Shown here: one piece after another, positions 11,904 through 22,390 of the stretch | Layout: every line of letters begins with the position of its first letter | Numbering within the stretch: the stretch's first letter is position 1 | Source: Boesenbergia rotunda | Taxonomy: Eukaryota; Streptophyta; Magnoliopsida; Zingiberales; Zingiberaceae | Length of the DNA stretch: 64,000 bases | NCBI GenBank assembly: GCA_024364735.1 | Contig: JAGFNQ010005665.1 | Coordinates: 900,174-964,173 of the forward strand | Reading direction: 5' to 3' | Position numbers and translations under genes: made by a program | Notes under the pieces: model-generated | Told to the model about the DNA's origin: nothing | Seen by the model: only the letters and a program-made list of their open reading frames with translations | Databases searched by the model: none

Positions 11904-13671
11904 GATTCTTATTATTATCTATGGTTGGTATTCATTCATTGCTTTTATTTGTATAATTGATTTATTTCTTTTGCTAACTATAAATTTAGTTTTGCTAACT
12001 AATATCTTTGGTGTTGCCTCTACAATACTCAACATGTCAATACATTTAGTAGTTAGAACTGATGATAGTAGTTAGAACTGATGATTATCGCATTGAAATG
12101 AAACATTTGTCAGACTATGAACATTATTATCACCTAGCTGCAGATCTCAATATGCCTATCCATAGGAAACACCAAACCTGTTGTTATATTTGGTTATTGT
12201 CTAAGCAGGAAATTGGTTAAATGTTAACACTACTATAACTGCAATTTTGGTGATCACAGTTTAGGGGAAGAATAGCTTTCTAATGATCATGTACCCATTT
12301 CATATACTTTCCCTTCCAACAGGAAAGGTCACAACTCTCAACAAACAACCTTATCAGGCTTACTGATACTGAGTTTGAGCATATAGAAATTGTAACTATC
12401 CAATTTTCAGATATAATCCCATTTTGTCCTATTATACAATATCATCATGCTACATCTTGCTTATGAATTACAATGGCATCAATATGTGGTGACAAATACA
12501 ATGCAACCTTTCGTGATTGTTGCTTATAGGTGGTGAAAAATACAATGACATCTTGCTTATGAATTACAATGGCATCAGTATGATTACTTTCTGTGTTTTC
12601 ATCACATATTTACTTGAGAAAAATGAAGCTTTTGAATGCACTGACTCTTTTCTTCCCAGAATGGCATTGGTGCTCAGGCCCGAGGATGAATGATCAATGT
12701 GCTCGATTGTGGGGAAATTTCAAGCATGTTGGTAGTAATCAGCCACAAGCTTTAGTATCTTTCATCTTATGCTTCTATCTTGTAATTCAACTCATCAGCA
12801 AGTGATCTTTAGCTGTTTGAAAGGATGCCCGCATGTTATTATAAGATGCTATCAGACTTACTTTTCAAAGTTGTATGAATCTCTAGTAGACTTACTTTTA
12901 AGTTGAAACATTCATGAAGATGGCTTTTGAGTTGGGAATGACTTTTTTTGACCTTTTTATGTGCGTGCCAAATGTAGCATGTTGGTATGAATGGCTTTTG
13001 GGTTGTATGAATGGCTTTTGGGTTGTATCAATGGACTATTTGCAAAATCATTTGAACGAGAATCAGAGTTACAGTTTCACATTGATAAGGGCAGAAGCAA
13101 TTTTCTCTTCATCTTCCTGTTTTTTCTTACTTGCTTTGTTACTTTGATGCACAACAGCATAAGAACGGTGAGAGAGATTAAGACCAAAGCAGCCTTCATG
13201 TACTGGAAAAACAAAGCAACCCCTGAGAAAATTACGGAGGCGAGCATCTGAGCCTATTGTGCCATTTTGAGCCTATTGAGCCTATTAACTACACTCATTC
13301 ACATAAGGGAGGGAAGAAAAATCTTCTAGATAGTTGTTCGTTGGGAATATTGAAAAACATTTATTGTGAAAAAAAAACGAAGAGGATGATAAATATTTTA
13401 GAAACAAGTTACAATATTAGTAATCTAAAACATCGAAATAAACAGGCGCATCGATGGAAACTGAAATCGGTAGCAACACAAACCTATAAAAACCTCACAC
13501 AGCATAAGGTATCTAACAGTCCAATACCAAAAGCTTATTCTCAGCGGACCACAGTTTGGATATAGTTAAACAGGGAGGCATGGTACGAGTCACATAGGAC
13601 ACGACCCAAAACGTAATCTGAAACTAATTTCATCTGAAGATATTCAACAGACATGGATTTTTTTCCCCCTT
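11904..13671. other. MULE interior without a recognised gene
   Basis: AT-rich DNA between the transposase and the captured gene. Small open frames (12593-12805, 12914-13147) have no recognisable domain. The part next to 13671 may be the 3' UTR of the captured gene, since capture of genomic DNA with introns would be expected to include it. Confidence 0.4.
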
Positions 13672-14197
13672 CTACATGAGGAAATCTCTAGGATCAGTGA
13701 CGTATCCAGTCAAAGCCGAAGCTGCAGCTGTATACGGCGAAGCCAGATAAATCTGTCCTTCCTTGTGACCCATTCTGCCGGGGAAATTTCTGTTTGTAGT
13801 GGATACACAAACCTGCATGAAGCAAAACAAAGAAACAATTTAGAAATCATAAGGACCACCTTCCCAGGCATGAATGTACATGAAACTTGAGGTCGTTATG
13901 TCAACTTACCTGTGGATCGTTCATCCGAGCATATGTATCTCGTGGACCGCCCAAGCAAGCTCCACAACTCGGACTAGTTGGGGTATCACAGCCAGCCTCC
14001 TCAAATATTTGAGAACAAGTCTTCCCACCAGATCCCGGTACAGGGAGGCTATAAATATCCATCCATACCTGAAGAAGTTTAAACGATAAGCAACGCAGTG
14101 AGCCTTTGTTAACGTTGAGTCCTGATCTTGATTGTGGCACTAATGCTACCTTTTGTGTGGCAGGGACGAGAAATGTTGGAACTTTAACCTTCTTGAC
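13672..14197 (-). pseudogene. Captured 3' exons of 3-isopropylmalate dehydratase large subunit
   Basis: The parent gene encodes the large subunit of isopropylmalate isomerase, an iron-sulfur enzyme of leucine biosynthesis in plastids. Three exons on the minus strand, 14197-14150, 14068-13910 and 13812-13672, have proper GT/AG borders and join in frame into 115 codons ending at a TAG. They read KKVKVPTFLVPATQK, then SLPVPGSGGKTCSQIFEEAG and CGACLGGPRDTYARM, then NRNFPGRMGHKEGQIYLASP to the C-terminus. Cys in SCGACLGG corresponds to iron-sulfur ligands of the aconitase fold. Everything upstream, including the substrate-binding N-terminal domain, is missing. The introns are kept, so genomic DNA rather than cDNA was captured. 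It lies inside the MULE inverted repeats, which makes this a Pack-MULE-type event. Confidence 0.85.
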
Positions 14198-14976
14198 CTG
14201 GTAATAAGCATGACAATGACATAACAGATAAGATTTTCACAAAGAATGCAATCTATCTCAGCTGCATGAATTCTGATATCTGGAGATATTCAAAGCAGAA
14301 AAACTACAAGAGAATTATTTGCTGAAATGTTTTGAAATATTATCCACCTCTAAATCACTATTTTTGAAGCATTTTTCCAGGCAGGCTATCCTTTTTTTTG
14401 TGGTAAACTTAAAACAAATTATCTCATTACCAAAAAAAAAAAAAACTTCAGTTTGTAAGGCAGAAATATTTGATTTTTTTAAGGTCCAAGCAAAAAATTT
14501 CTTCACATCATAAATTAGAATTCCCGGTATCCCAAGAATAAATCAAGATAAATCCTGACTCCAAAATAAAAGTATTCATTTAAAACACCATATCCATTGT
14601 CATCAATAAAATTTCTGAGGCTCTAACTGGAAAAAAAAACATTTTTGTTGTGCAAGAACAGTTGTGCTTTGTTTCATATATCCAACAAATGGCAACCGAT
14701 AGGTGTTAAATCAATGCTATGAAGCTGATCAAACATTCTATGAGACTTAATATTGCTTGCAAGCACATCTCTTGAAATATGGGCCACAGATACAATTCAA
14801 ACTTTTTGTTTTTTCCATTGCTATCCAGTCACGTAAAATAAAACCAGAAATTATTACAGATACCAAATGTAAATATCAAACAAATATCACCATTTTCTTC
14901 AGCCATCATGTTTGGTGCTTCAAAAGGAACTTCTAGAAAAAGGTTGTCCCAATTATGTATATTTGTTATGTCAATA
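14198..14976. other. MULE interior, no gene assigned
   Basis: AT-rich sequence between the captured exons and the right inverted repeat. On the minus strand a stretch near 14880-14960 reads NWDNLFLEVPFEAPNMMAEE, which could be part of an exon of another captured gene, but I do not recognise it. Confidence 0.3.
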
Positions 14977-15294
14977 TGAGTGCGAGGGCTGCAGGAGGCG
15001 AGGGACGCAGGAGGCGAGTGCGAGGGCAGCAGGAGGCGAGGGCCGCAGGAGCCGAGGGCAGCAGGACGCGAGGGCGAGGGCGAGGGCCGCAGGACGCGAG
15101 GGCGAGGGCGAGGGAATCGCCGATTTCGGCTAGGGTTTGCGCTGCGTCGATGCGTCGATGGGTTTTGGAGGGCTGCGGGCGAAACCAATAGCTCGTGCCA
15201 CGAGAGACGAGCGAAAATAAAGCAGCAAAACCCAGTCAGCGCGAGGTTTGCAATCCACGTCAGCAGTCCGCAGCGTTGAGTCCGCAGCAGAGAC

Positions 15295-15299
<5 letters not shown>
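14977..15299 (-). repeat. Right terminal inverted repeat of the MULE
   Basis: Reverse-complement copy of 8450-8895, with GCGAGGG and GCAGGAGGCGAGGG units at its inner end and GTCCGCAGCAGAGACTCACT at its outer end. It is about 120 bp shorter than the left copy because it has fewer tandem units. Confidence 0.88.

Positions 15300-15381
<82 letters not shown>
15300..15381. repeat. TA microsatellite at the right border of the MULE
   Basis: About 80 bp of alternating TA with a single TT break near 15333, directly following the terminal CACT of the inverted repeat. Confidence 0.95.
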
Positions 15382-15382
<1 letters not shown>

Positions 15383-15602
15383 CAATGATAAAGAACGTGA
15401 AATTTTAGTATGAAACTCAACGTGAATGACGTGACACTTTTTATATACACGTCCGATTGTCGCTCGGACAGTGGCGGTGGCCTCCGGCCGCCGCCCCGAA
15501 CAAAACTATAACCTGGGGGGACGGGTGAACCCGTCGAGGATCGATATAATTGGGTTTCATGTTGGATTCACGTTGAATTTTTCATGTTCCCAATCATTTT
15601 CC

Positions 15603-15604
<2 letters not shown>
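15382..15604. mobile_element. MITE of the dispersed core family, inside a TA array
   Basis: About 223 bp. The ends are imperfect inverted repeats: GATAAAGAACGTGAAAT and CTCAACGTGAATGACGTGACAC on the left, and the complement of AACGTGAATCCAACATGAAA on the right. The core at 15491-15510 is CCGCCCCGAACAAAACTATA in reverse orientation. TA arrays lie on both sides, suggesting insertion into TA or use of the same target as the MULE. Confidence 0.6.

Positions 15605-15666
<62 letters not shown>
15605..15666. repeat. TA microsatellite
   Basis: About 60 bp of alternating TA immediately right of the MITE. Confidence 0.95.
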
Positions 15667-15670
<4 letters not shown>

Positions 15671-16109
15671 TCGTCAAGGCATCGACTCTCTTGCATTCTG
15701 GCAGATTACTTTTGTTATCCAGTTACCAATTGAACAAATCTGAAAGAACTTGAGAATCCTGTGCAATAATTCCATTGGTCGCTGGCAACATGGATTCTTA
15801 TCCAAAGCGCTAGATTACTATATCACAATGCCCTCATCTGAAATGCCTTCCACCACTTCTTCACCCCTGCTAAGCGTCATTTTGTTACATTAATTCCTTT
15901 CCTTTTCTTCTGTTTGAGCTATCCAAAATTCAAAGTGTAGGTTGGATTCTTTCTTTTAATTTTTAATTATGATCGTCTTTTGCAGCCTTGTCTTTGGAAG
16001 GTTTCTAATATCTCTTGGATTCATGCACTGCATTTGTTGTAGCTATAATACATCTGCTTTGTCAGTATGATTGTTTTCCTTGTATATTAGTCACAATATG
16101 CAAATTAGT
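15667..16109. other. Apparently unique flank of the gypsy element
   Basis: About 440 bp with no coding frame or recognised repeat. It ends with the left copy of the target duplication, AATAT at 16110-16114. Confidence 0.4.
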
Positions 16110-16114
16110 AATAT

Positions 16115-17108
16115 TGATCATGCCCTATCTTTGGCACCGTACGGACAGTCAACGTGGCAAACGGCCTGGCCAGCTTCAGGGTCCACGTCATTATACGGGT
16201 AGCCAGCTTGACAAACACCCTAGCCGGTCCCAGGGTCTCTGCCGGCCGGTCGGACTCAAGGCGGCCGGTCAGAATAAATGCAGCGGTTCATCCGGCCGGT
16301 CAATCCTGGCCTGCCATAATAAGGTTATTATACCTCGTTTATCAGGGTACTTCCGCCCGGTTTCTACGCCCTCTTTCCCGGGTACTGCTGCCCGACCACA
16401 TAAGGGCTACACGTCTAATCGTCCGGGTGCATCCGCCCGGCAACCCTTCATATACATAGTCCCCCAGGCTTGCACGCCCGACGCCCACTCGGGCACTCTC
16501 TCCCGGAACCACCCAGGGATAACGACAAATTATACCTGCACCACCTGCAGATAACAGGCTGTCACCACTCGTGTGAACTGACACTCTGGCACGCCGCCCT
16601 GTCGCGCCGTTGGTGCCAGGCGGCGCCGGTCGGAGGTGTACGGAAACCGTTCTTTGCCCTCACATAAGACAAATAGCATACGACAAGGAATGTTGGCTAG
16701 CAGTCGACATAATCATACAATATTCCCTGACCAGGTCAGAGAATCCTGACAATGTCAGACTTGGTCCTTTTCCCCGGCTATATAAGCCCCTCTCCTCCTC
16801 ATTATCAGGTATGTGCGAAGCCCCTCATCTACAGTGCTCCATTATTTTTCCTGTTCATCGGAGTACTGACTTGACCGTCGGAGTGCCTTGCCGGGACGTT
16901 TCCCGGCTAGGTTGCTAACGGTCATCTTCCCCAGCAGGTCTGCTTCCATTCGGTCGGCGGTTCACCAAGCGACATCTACTTGCGTCCGGTCGGAGGACAC
17001 CCCCCACTCGCTGAGTCATTCTGAGCGAGGGCATCCAGTCAGCATTCACGTCATTCATCTCTACACCGTCATCCGGTTGCGGCCCCACTCCGCTCGGCGA
17101 CAGGATCA
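16115..17108 (+). repeat. 5' LTR of the gypsy element, 994 bp
   Basis: Starts TGATCATGCCC and ends ACAGGATCA. It has a TATA box (16779-16786) about 330 bp before its end and is rich in CCGGTCGG words. The matching LTR is at 28665-29657. Confidence 0.95.
16779..16786 (+). promoter_or_regulatory. TATA box in the 5' LTR
   Basis: TATATAAG in the context CCCCGGCTATATAAGCCCC; the same sequence is at 29328-29335 in the other LTR. It likely sets the start of the genomic transcript around 16810. Confidence 0.7.
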
Positions 17109-17110
17109 AA

Positions 17111-17128
17111 TTTGGCGCTAGAAGGAGG
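17111..17128 (+). other. Primer-binding region of the gypsy element
   Basis: TTGGCGCTAGAAGGAGGG begins two bases after the LTR, where the tRNA primer site is expected. TGGCGC starts are common in Tat and Athila elements; I do not assign the tRNA. Confidence 0.55.
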
Positions 17129-17155
17129 GCATCCCTGCCTGATCGAGAGCGAAGA

Positions 17156-20100
17156 ATGGAAAACCCCAATCCACTGACGGTTACTCTTTCGCCAGAAGAA
17201 TACGAAATGTTGATGGCTGTCCGGACACAGAAGGCACAACAATCGCATCCGCCGACCGGTAGTCAAGGGGCCCGGCCCCCTGGGCCCTCTTTGCGGGGAA
17301 ACTCAGAAGGTATGGCTGCTCAGCCTGACCCCTTCATTCCTAATTTTCCCCGAGCACTTTTTCGGAACGAGGCCCACTCGGCCCCGACCGAAGCTTCATC
17401 GTCCAGCCTGGCGCATCAGGCGCGCCCAGATAAAGGGAAAGGTTTAGCCGACCCTGCCGCGGCGTATCCGACTCACAGCCCTTTCTCTTCACAAATTCTT
17501 GGGGATCCTGTTCCCAAGCATCTACGATTCTTCACCATGCCTGAGTACTCGGGGGGCCAGTGACCCCGAGGAACACGTCATGAAATTTGAAAGCGCCGCC
17601 CTGTTGCACCAATACCCGGAGGGCGTCAAATGCCACGCTTTCCTGACAACCCTCTCCGGGCAGGCTCAACGATGGTTCGACGGACTCCCGGGCGGATCAG
17701 TCGGGAGTTTCGCAGAAGTGAAGCGGCTGTTTCTGCAACATTTTGCAAGCAGTCGGAGGCACCATAAGACCAGCCTCAATTTGTTCGCTCTGAAGCAAGG
17801 TCCGAAAGAATCACTCCGGGCCTACATCAAGAGGTTCAATGGAGTAGCTATAGAGGTACCCAATACCACGCCAGAAGTATTGGTCACCGCCTTCTCGCAA
17901 GGGCTCCAAGAGGGTGACTTCTTCCGATCCCTGATCAGGAAGCCACCGAAGGATTTCGACAGCCTGCTCGGGAAGGCTGTTAAGTATATCAATGTAGAGG
18001 AAGCGCAAGCCGCCCGGAGGAAGGAAGTTATAGTTAGCCCACAGCCCGCACCTCAACACAATAGATCACCAGGAGGACCGATTCGCAGTCCCCGACCGGC
18101 CGACCAGCCGGGAATGAGGCCCCAACAAGTGCAGGTGGCGCAGGGGAATTGGCCCAACAGATGGGCACCGTATTGTGCGTTTCACCAGTGTAATACGCAC
18201 AACACTGAAGACTGCCGAGCGGGCGGCAGAGCTCGGACTCCACTCGGCAGGGGTCAAGGACGACAAACCCCGCAGGGGCGCGGGCGTGGTTATGGAGCCA
18301 CAGCCCAACAAGGACAAAGGCGGGATACCCCCGCCGCCCGGCAATTGTTTCCTCAGCCCGAGCAGGAAGAGGCGGAGGAATTTGACGAAGATCAAGCGAA
18401 TCACCAGAACGCCGTCCGAGGAGGCGTCAATGTGATTTCCGGCGGTCCGACCGGAGGCGACTCCAACCGAGCCAGAAAGACACAGGTACGCCGACTGGAA
18501 ATTCACCAAGTCGGAGTTAGCACCTCACAAGCTCAAGGGCCCCAAATCAGCTGGGGGCCGCAGGACTTACAAGGATTGGAGGTGCCGCACGACGACCCAC
18601 TGGTCATCACGGCTGTCATCGCCAACTACGAAGTCCACCGCACCATTGTGGACACCGGCAGCTCGGTAAACATCTTATATAAACGAGCTTTCGATCAATT
18701 ACAAATTGAAATGTCACAGCTGGAGTTGGTGGCTACGCCCCTGTTCGGATTTACGGGGAACGAAGTACAGCCGATCGGACAGACACGGCTGGCCGTCTCA
18801 CTTGGAGAGGAGCCGCTCAAGAGAACCCGATGGACCACGTTTCTGATTGTGGATGCGCCAGCTGCCTACAACGCCATTCTCGGTCGACCGGCTCTCAACG
18901 AATTTAAAGCGGTAGTCTCCACCTACTACCTCAAGGTGAAGTTTCCGGTCGGCGACAGGGTCGGCGAGGTGAAGGGCAACCAGATCGTGGCCCGGCGCTG
19001 CTATGCTGATGATGTCCGCTCGGGAGGTCAGAAAGCAAGGCGGGCAGATAGCAGCTGCAACATGGTGCAAGCCTCCCCTTGGGCAGAATTGCGGGAGGAC
19101 AAAGAAGAGGTACAACTTTTGCCCGGTCGGGAAGATACCAAAATACAAATTGCTGCAGGACTCTCCGAGGAGCTGAAGCAATCCCTAGTCGACTCCCTCG
19201 CCCGGAATCAAGACGTATTTGCCTGGTCGGCGAAAGACTTGAAGGGAGTCCGACCGGAAGTAGCGGAACACCAATTGCACGTGTACCCGGGTGCGTGGCC
19301 AGTAAAGCAGCGGAAAAGAGACCATAGCGCCGCCCAGAATCAAGTCATCCGGGCGGAAGTAGAAAGACTGTTGGAGGCAGGACACATCCGGGAGGTCCAG
19401 TTCCCGGCCTAGCTGGCCAATGTGGTGCTGGTGGCCAAACCCAACGACAAGTGGCGGGTATGCATTGATTTCCGAGACCTCAATCGTGCATACCCGAAAG
19501 ATTGCTACCCACTTCCACGGATCGATCAAATGGTAGATTCGACGGCCGGCAGCGAGTTCATATCGATGCTGGATGCGTACCAGGGATACCACCAAGTCCC
19601 ACTGGCTGCTGCCGATCAGGAGAAGGTTAGCTTTGTCACGGCTGACGGCACCTACTGCTACACCGTCATGCCGTTCGGCCTCAAGAATGCGGGCGCCACC
19701 TACCAAAGAATGATGAACAAGGTGTTCCGGTCGCAAATGGGGCGTAACGTCGAAGTATACGTTGACGATATTCTGATCAAGACTGCCCGGGCGGAAGAAC
19801 AATCCCCGACATTGAGAAACTTGCCGAACTCTACGGCGGTTTGGCCTGAAGCTTAATCCGGCCAAATGTCTATTCGGGGCTCGAAGCGGGAAGTTCCTCG
19901 GCTATATAGTCACCGAGCGGGGAATCGAAGCAAATCCGGGCAAAGTAAAGGCCATCATGGAGATGCCGGCTCCAAGGAATCTCAGAGAAGCTCAACGGCT
20001 GATCGGACGGATAACGGCCTTGTCAAGATTCATTTCCCGGTCAGCCGAACGGGGTCTGCCATTCTTCAAGACATTACGCCGGGCCACCAAATTTCAGTGG

Positions 20101-22266
20101 GACGCAGAATGTGACAGGGCCTTCGAAGAGCTGAAAGCTTATCTGTCTGAACTACCGACACTCGCCCGGCCGGATCCGAATGAGAGTTTATATGTATACC
20201 TAGCAGCTTCCTCCGACTCGGGCAGCATGGTGTTGGCCCGGCAAGAAAAAACTGAGCAAAGGCCGGTGTACTTCTTTGCCCACTTATTTAAAGGAGCCGA
20301 GTGTCGGTACACGACACTCGAAAAATTGGGCTACATACTATTCTTAGCCGCCCGGCGACTCAGACCATACTTCTTATCTCACCCAATTACTGTATTGACT
20401 AACAGTAACTTGGGTCGGGTGCTCACTAACCCAGAAGCCTCAGGGCGGCTAGTCAAATGGACAACCGAGCTGAGTGAGTATGACATACAATATCAACCCC
20501 GACCGGCTATCAAGGCTCAAGCCTTAGCCGATTTTCTCACGGAATGGCATTCCGATGAAGCCGAGGGCGTATGGAAGGTGTACGTTGATGGGGCATCCGC
20601 TCGGCAAGGAAGCGGAATCGGCGTTCTCATGGTTTCACCCGAAGAAGAACGGCTACACTTGTCCGTGCGGCTAGAACACCGGGCGACTAATAATGAAGCT
20701 GAATATGAAGCACTTATAGCCGGTCTGCAAGCCGCCCGGCATGTCGGCGCCACCCGGGTGTGGCTATACTCAGATTCGCAACTTGCCATACAGCAACTGG
20801 CCGGTAATTTCGAAGTCAATAGCAGCCGGCTGCAAGAGTACATCGATGCCTATGAACAGCTGAAGGCGGGTTTCCGTGAGGTACTCTTACAGAAGATCCC
20901 TCGGGAAAGCAACTTGCAAGCGGATGAGCTAGCCAAATTAGCTAGCGCAGTCGGAGCTTGGGTGGTCCCCCGGCCGGCCAGCCATGCCTTATTCGTCATG
21001 CAAATCGAGCAGCAAGCGGAGATCGAATTGGAGACTGATTGGAGAACGCCATTGATCGCATTCTTGACCAGGGGAGAAGTGCCATCCGACCGGGAGCAGG
21101 CTCGGCTGCTCAGAAAGAGAGCCGTGCAATATACCATGGTCGGAGATGCCCTCTATAAACGAGCTCACGCCCGGCCATTACTCAAATGTCTGGGCGGCGA
21201 GGATGCAGATTACGTGCTCCGCGAAGTCCATATGGGGGTCTGCAGTAACCATTCGGGGGGCAGAGCCACCGCCCGGAAGGCTCTGTTGGCCGGGTATTAT
21301 TGGCCAACTTTACAGAAGGATGCCGACCGGCTGGCCGCAACATGCATCTCATGTCAAAAGCACCAGTGCCTGCCGCACCGGCCGACCGAAGTAATGAAGA
21401 CATCTGCTGTCTCTTGCCCGTTTGACCAATGGGGCATGGATATCGTAGGTCCCTTTCCGCTCGCCCCCGCCCAGAAGAAGTTCTTGTTGGTCGCGGTGGA
21501 TTACTTCTCTAAGTGGGTGGAAGCAGAGGCGCTGGCCCGGATCACCGAGCAGGCGGTGATTAAGTTCTTGTGGCAAAACATTTTATGCAGATACGGGATC
21601 CCCCACAAGTTGGTTTCTGACAACGGTCGGCAGTTTCAAGGGAAGAAAATCAAAGAGTGGTGCTCGGCATACGGCATCCAGCAGGCCTTTACATCTGTGG
21701 CGTATCCACAGAGCAACGGCCAGGCAGAAGTCGCCAACCGGGAAATCTTGAGAGGACTCAAAACAAAGCTGGATCATGCAGGAACCAACTGGGTAGAGCA
21801 GCTGCCCGGGGTCCTTTGGGCAAACAGAACCACACCCAGAGAAGCGACCGGGCAGACGCCTTTCCACCTCGTCTACGGCAGCGAGGCGGTGGTGCCGGTC
21901 GAGGTCGGTTGTGAATCTGACCGGCGGTTAAGCTATGACGAAGGGAATGATGAAAGAAGGCGCTTAGAGCTTGACCTCATAGAGGAAGTCCGGGACAAAG
22001 CAGCCGCCCGGATGTTCGCGTACCGTCAGCGTATGAAACAAAGGTACAACCAGAAGGTGTTGCCGCGCTCGTTTCGAGCCGGGGACCTAGTCTGGAAACG
22101 TATAAAGCCGGTCGGTGATGTTAACAAATTACAACCACAGTGGGGCGGACCCTTCAAGGTAGTGCAGAAATTGCATTCAGGCGCTTACTACTTGGAGGAT
22201 GAACATGGAAAAAGACTTGACCGACCGTGGAGTGCCCTACACTTGCAAATGTACAGAGAGCCCTAG
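17156..22266 (+). pseudogene. gag-pol of the Tat-like gypsy element, broken
   Basis: The polyprotein makes the capsid and enzymes for reverse transcription and integration. Gag starts at 17156 and its capsid-like domain (SGQAQRWFDGLP, RAYIKRFNG) follows near 17650-17900. Protease has DTGSS at 18651-18665. Reverse transcriptase has FRDLNRAYPKD and YVDD at 19758-19769. A first RNase H lies near 20280-20400, and a second, archaeal-type one begins YVDGASARQGSGIG at 20581. Integrase has a His-His-Cys-Cys region (21220-21370) and catalytic Asp (21439), Asp (21618) and Glu (21727). Breaks: a one-base gain in a G run at 17551-17556, a TAG at 19410 in place of a Trp codon, and two one-base shifts between about 19800 and 19850. 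The frame from 19957 to the stop at 22264 is intact. Confidence 0.93.
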
Positions 22267-22390
22267 AGTGATGTAATCTTGTAAAACGCAGCATTCTAGC
22301 TATAACGAAAGGCTCTCCCGACCGAAATTGCCGGTCGGCCACACAAGGCAAGTCATACCTGGGCGGGACGCAGGCTGACGCGTCATACCC
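22267..22390 (+). other. Spacer between pol and the tandem array
   Basis: About 120 bp after the pol stop, with CGGTCGGCC words and no gene. The first array-like words appear at its end. Confidence 0.5.

Larger units (their letters stand above)
8450..15299 (+). mobile_element. Mutator-like element with FAR1-type transposase and a captured gene fragment
   Basis: A 6850-bp element bounded by long inverted repeats: AGTGAGTCTCTGCTGCGGAC at 8450 is mirrored by the complement ending at 15299, and similarity continues for more than 300 bp. It holds a FAR1/MURA-like transposase gene (9473-11903) and, on the other strand, three exons of an isopropylmalate dehydratase gene (13672-14197). Both ends abut TA arrays, so an ordinary 8-10 bp target duplication cannot be told from the microsatellite. 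The transposase has one stop and one frameshift, so this copy is probably not active by itself. Confidence 0.85.
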
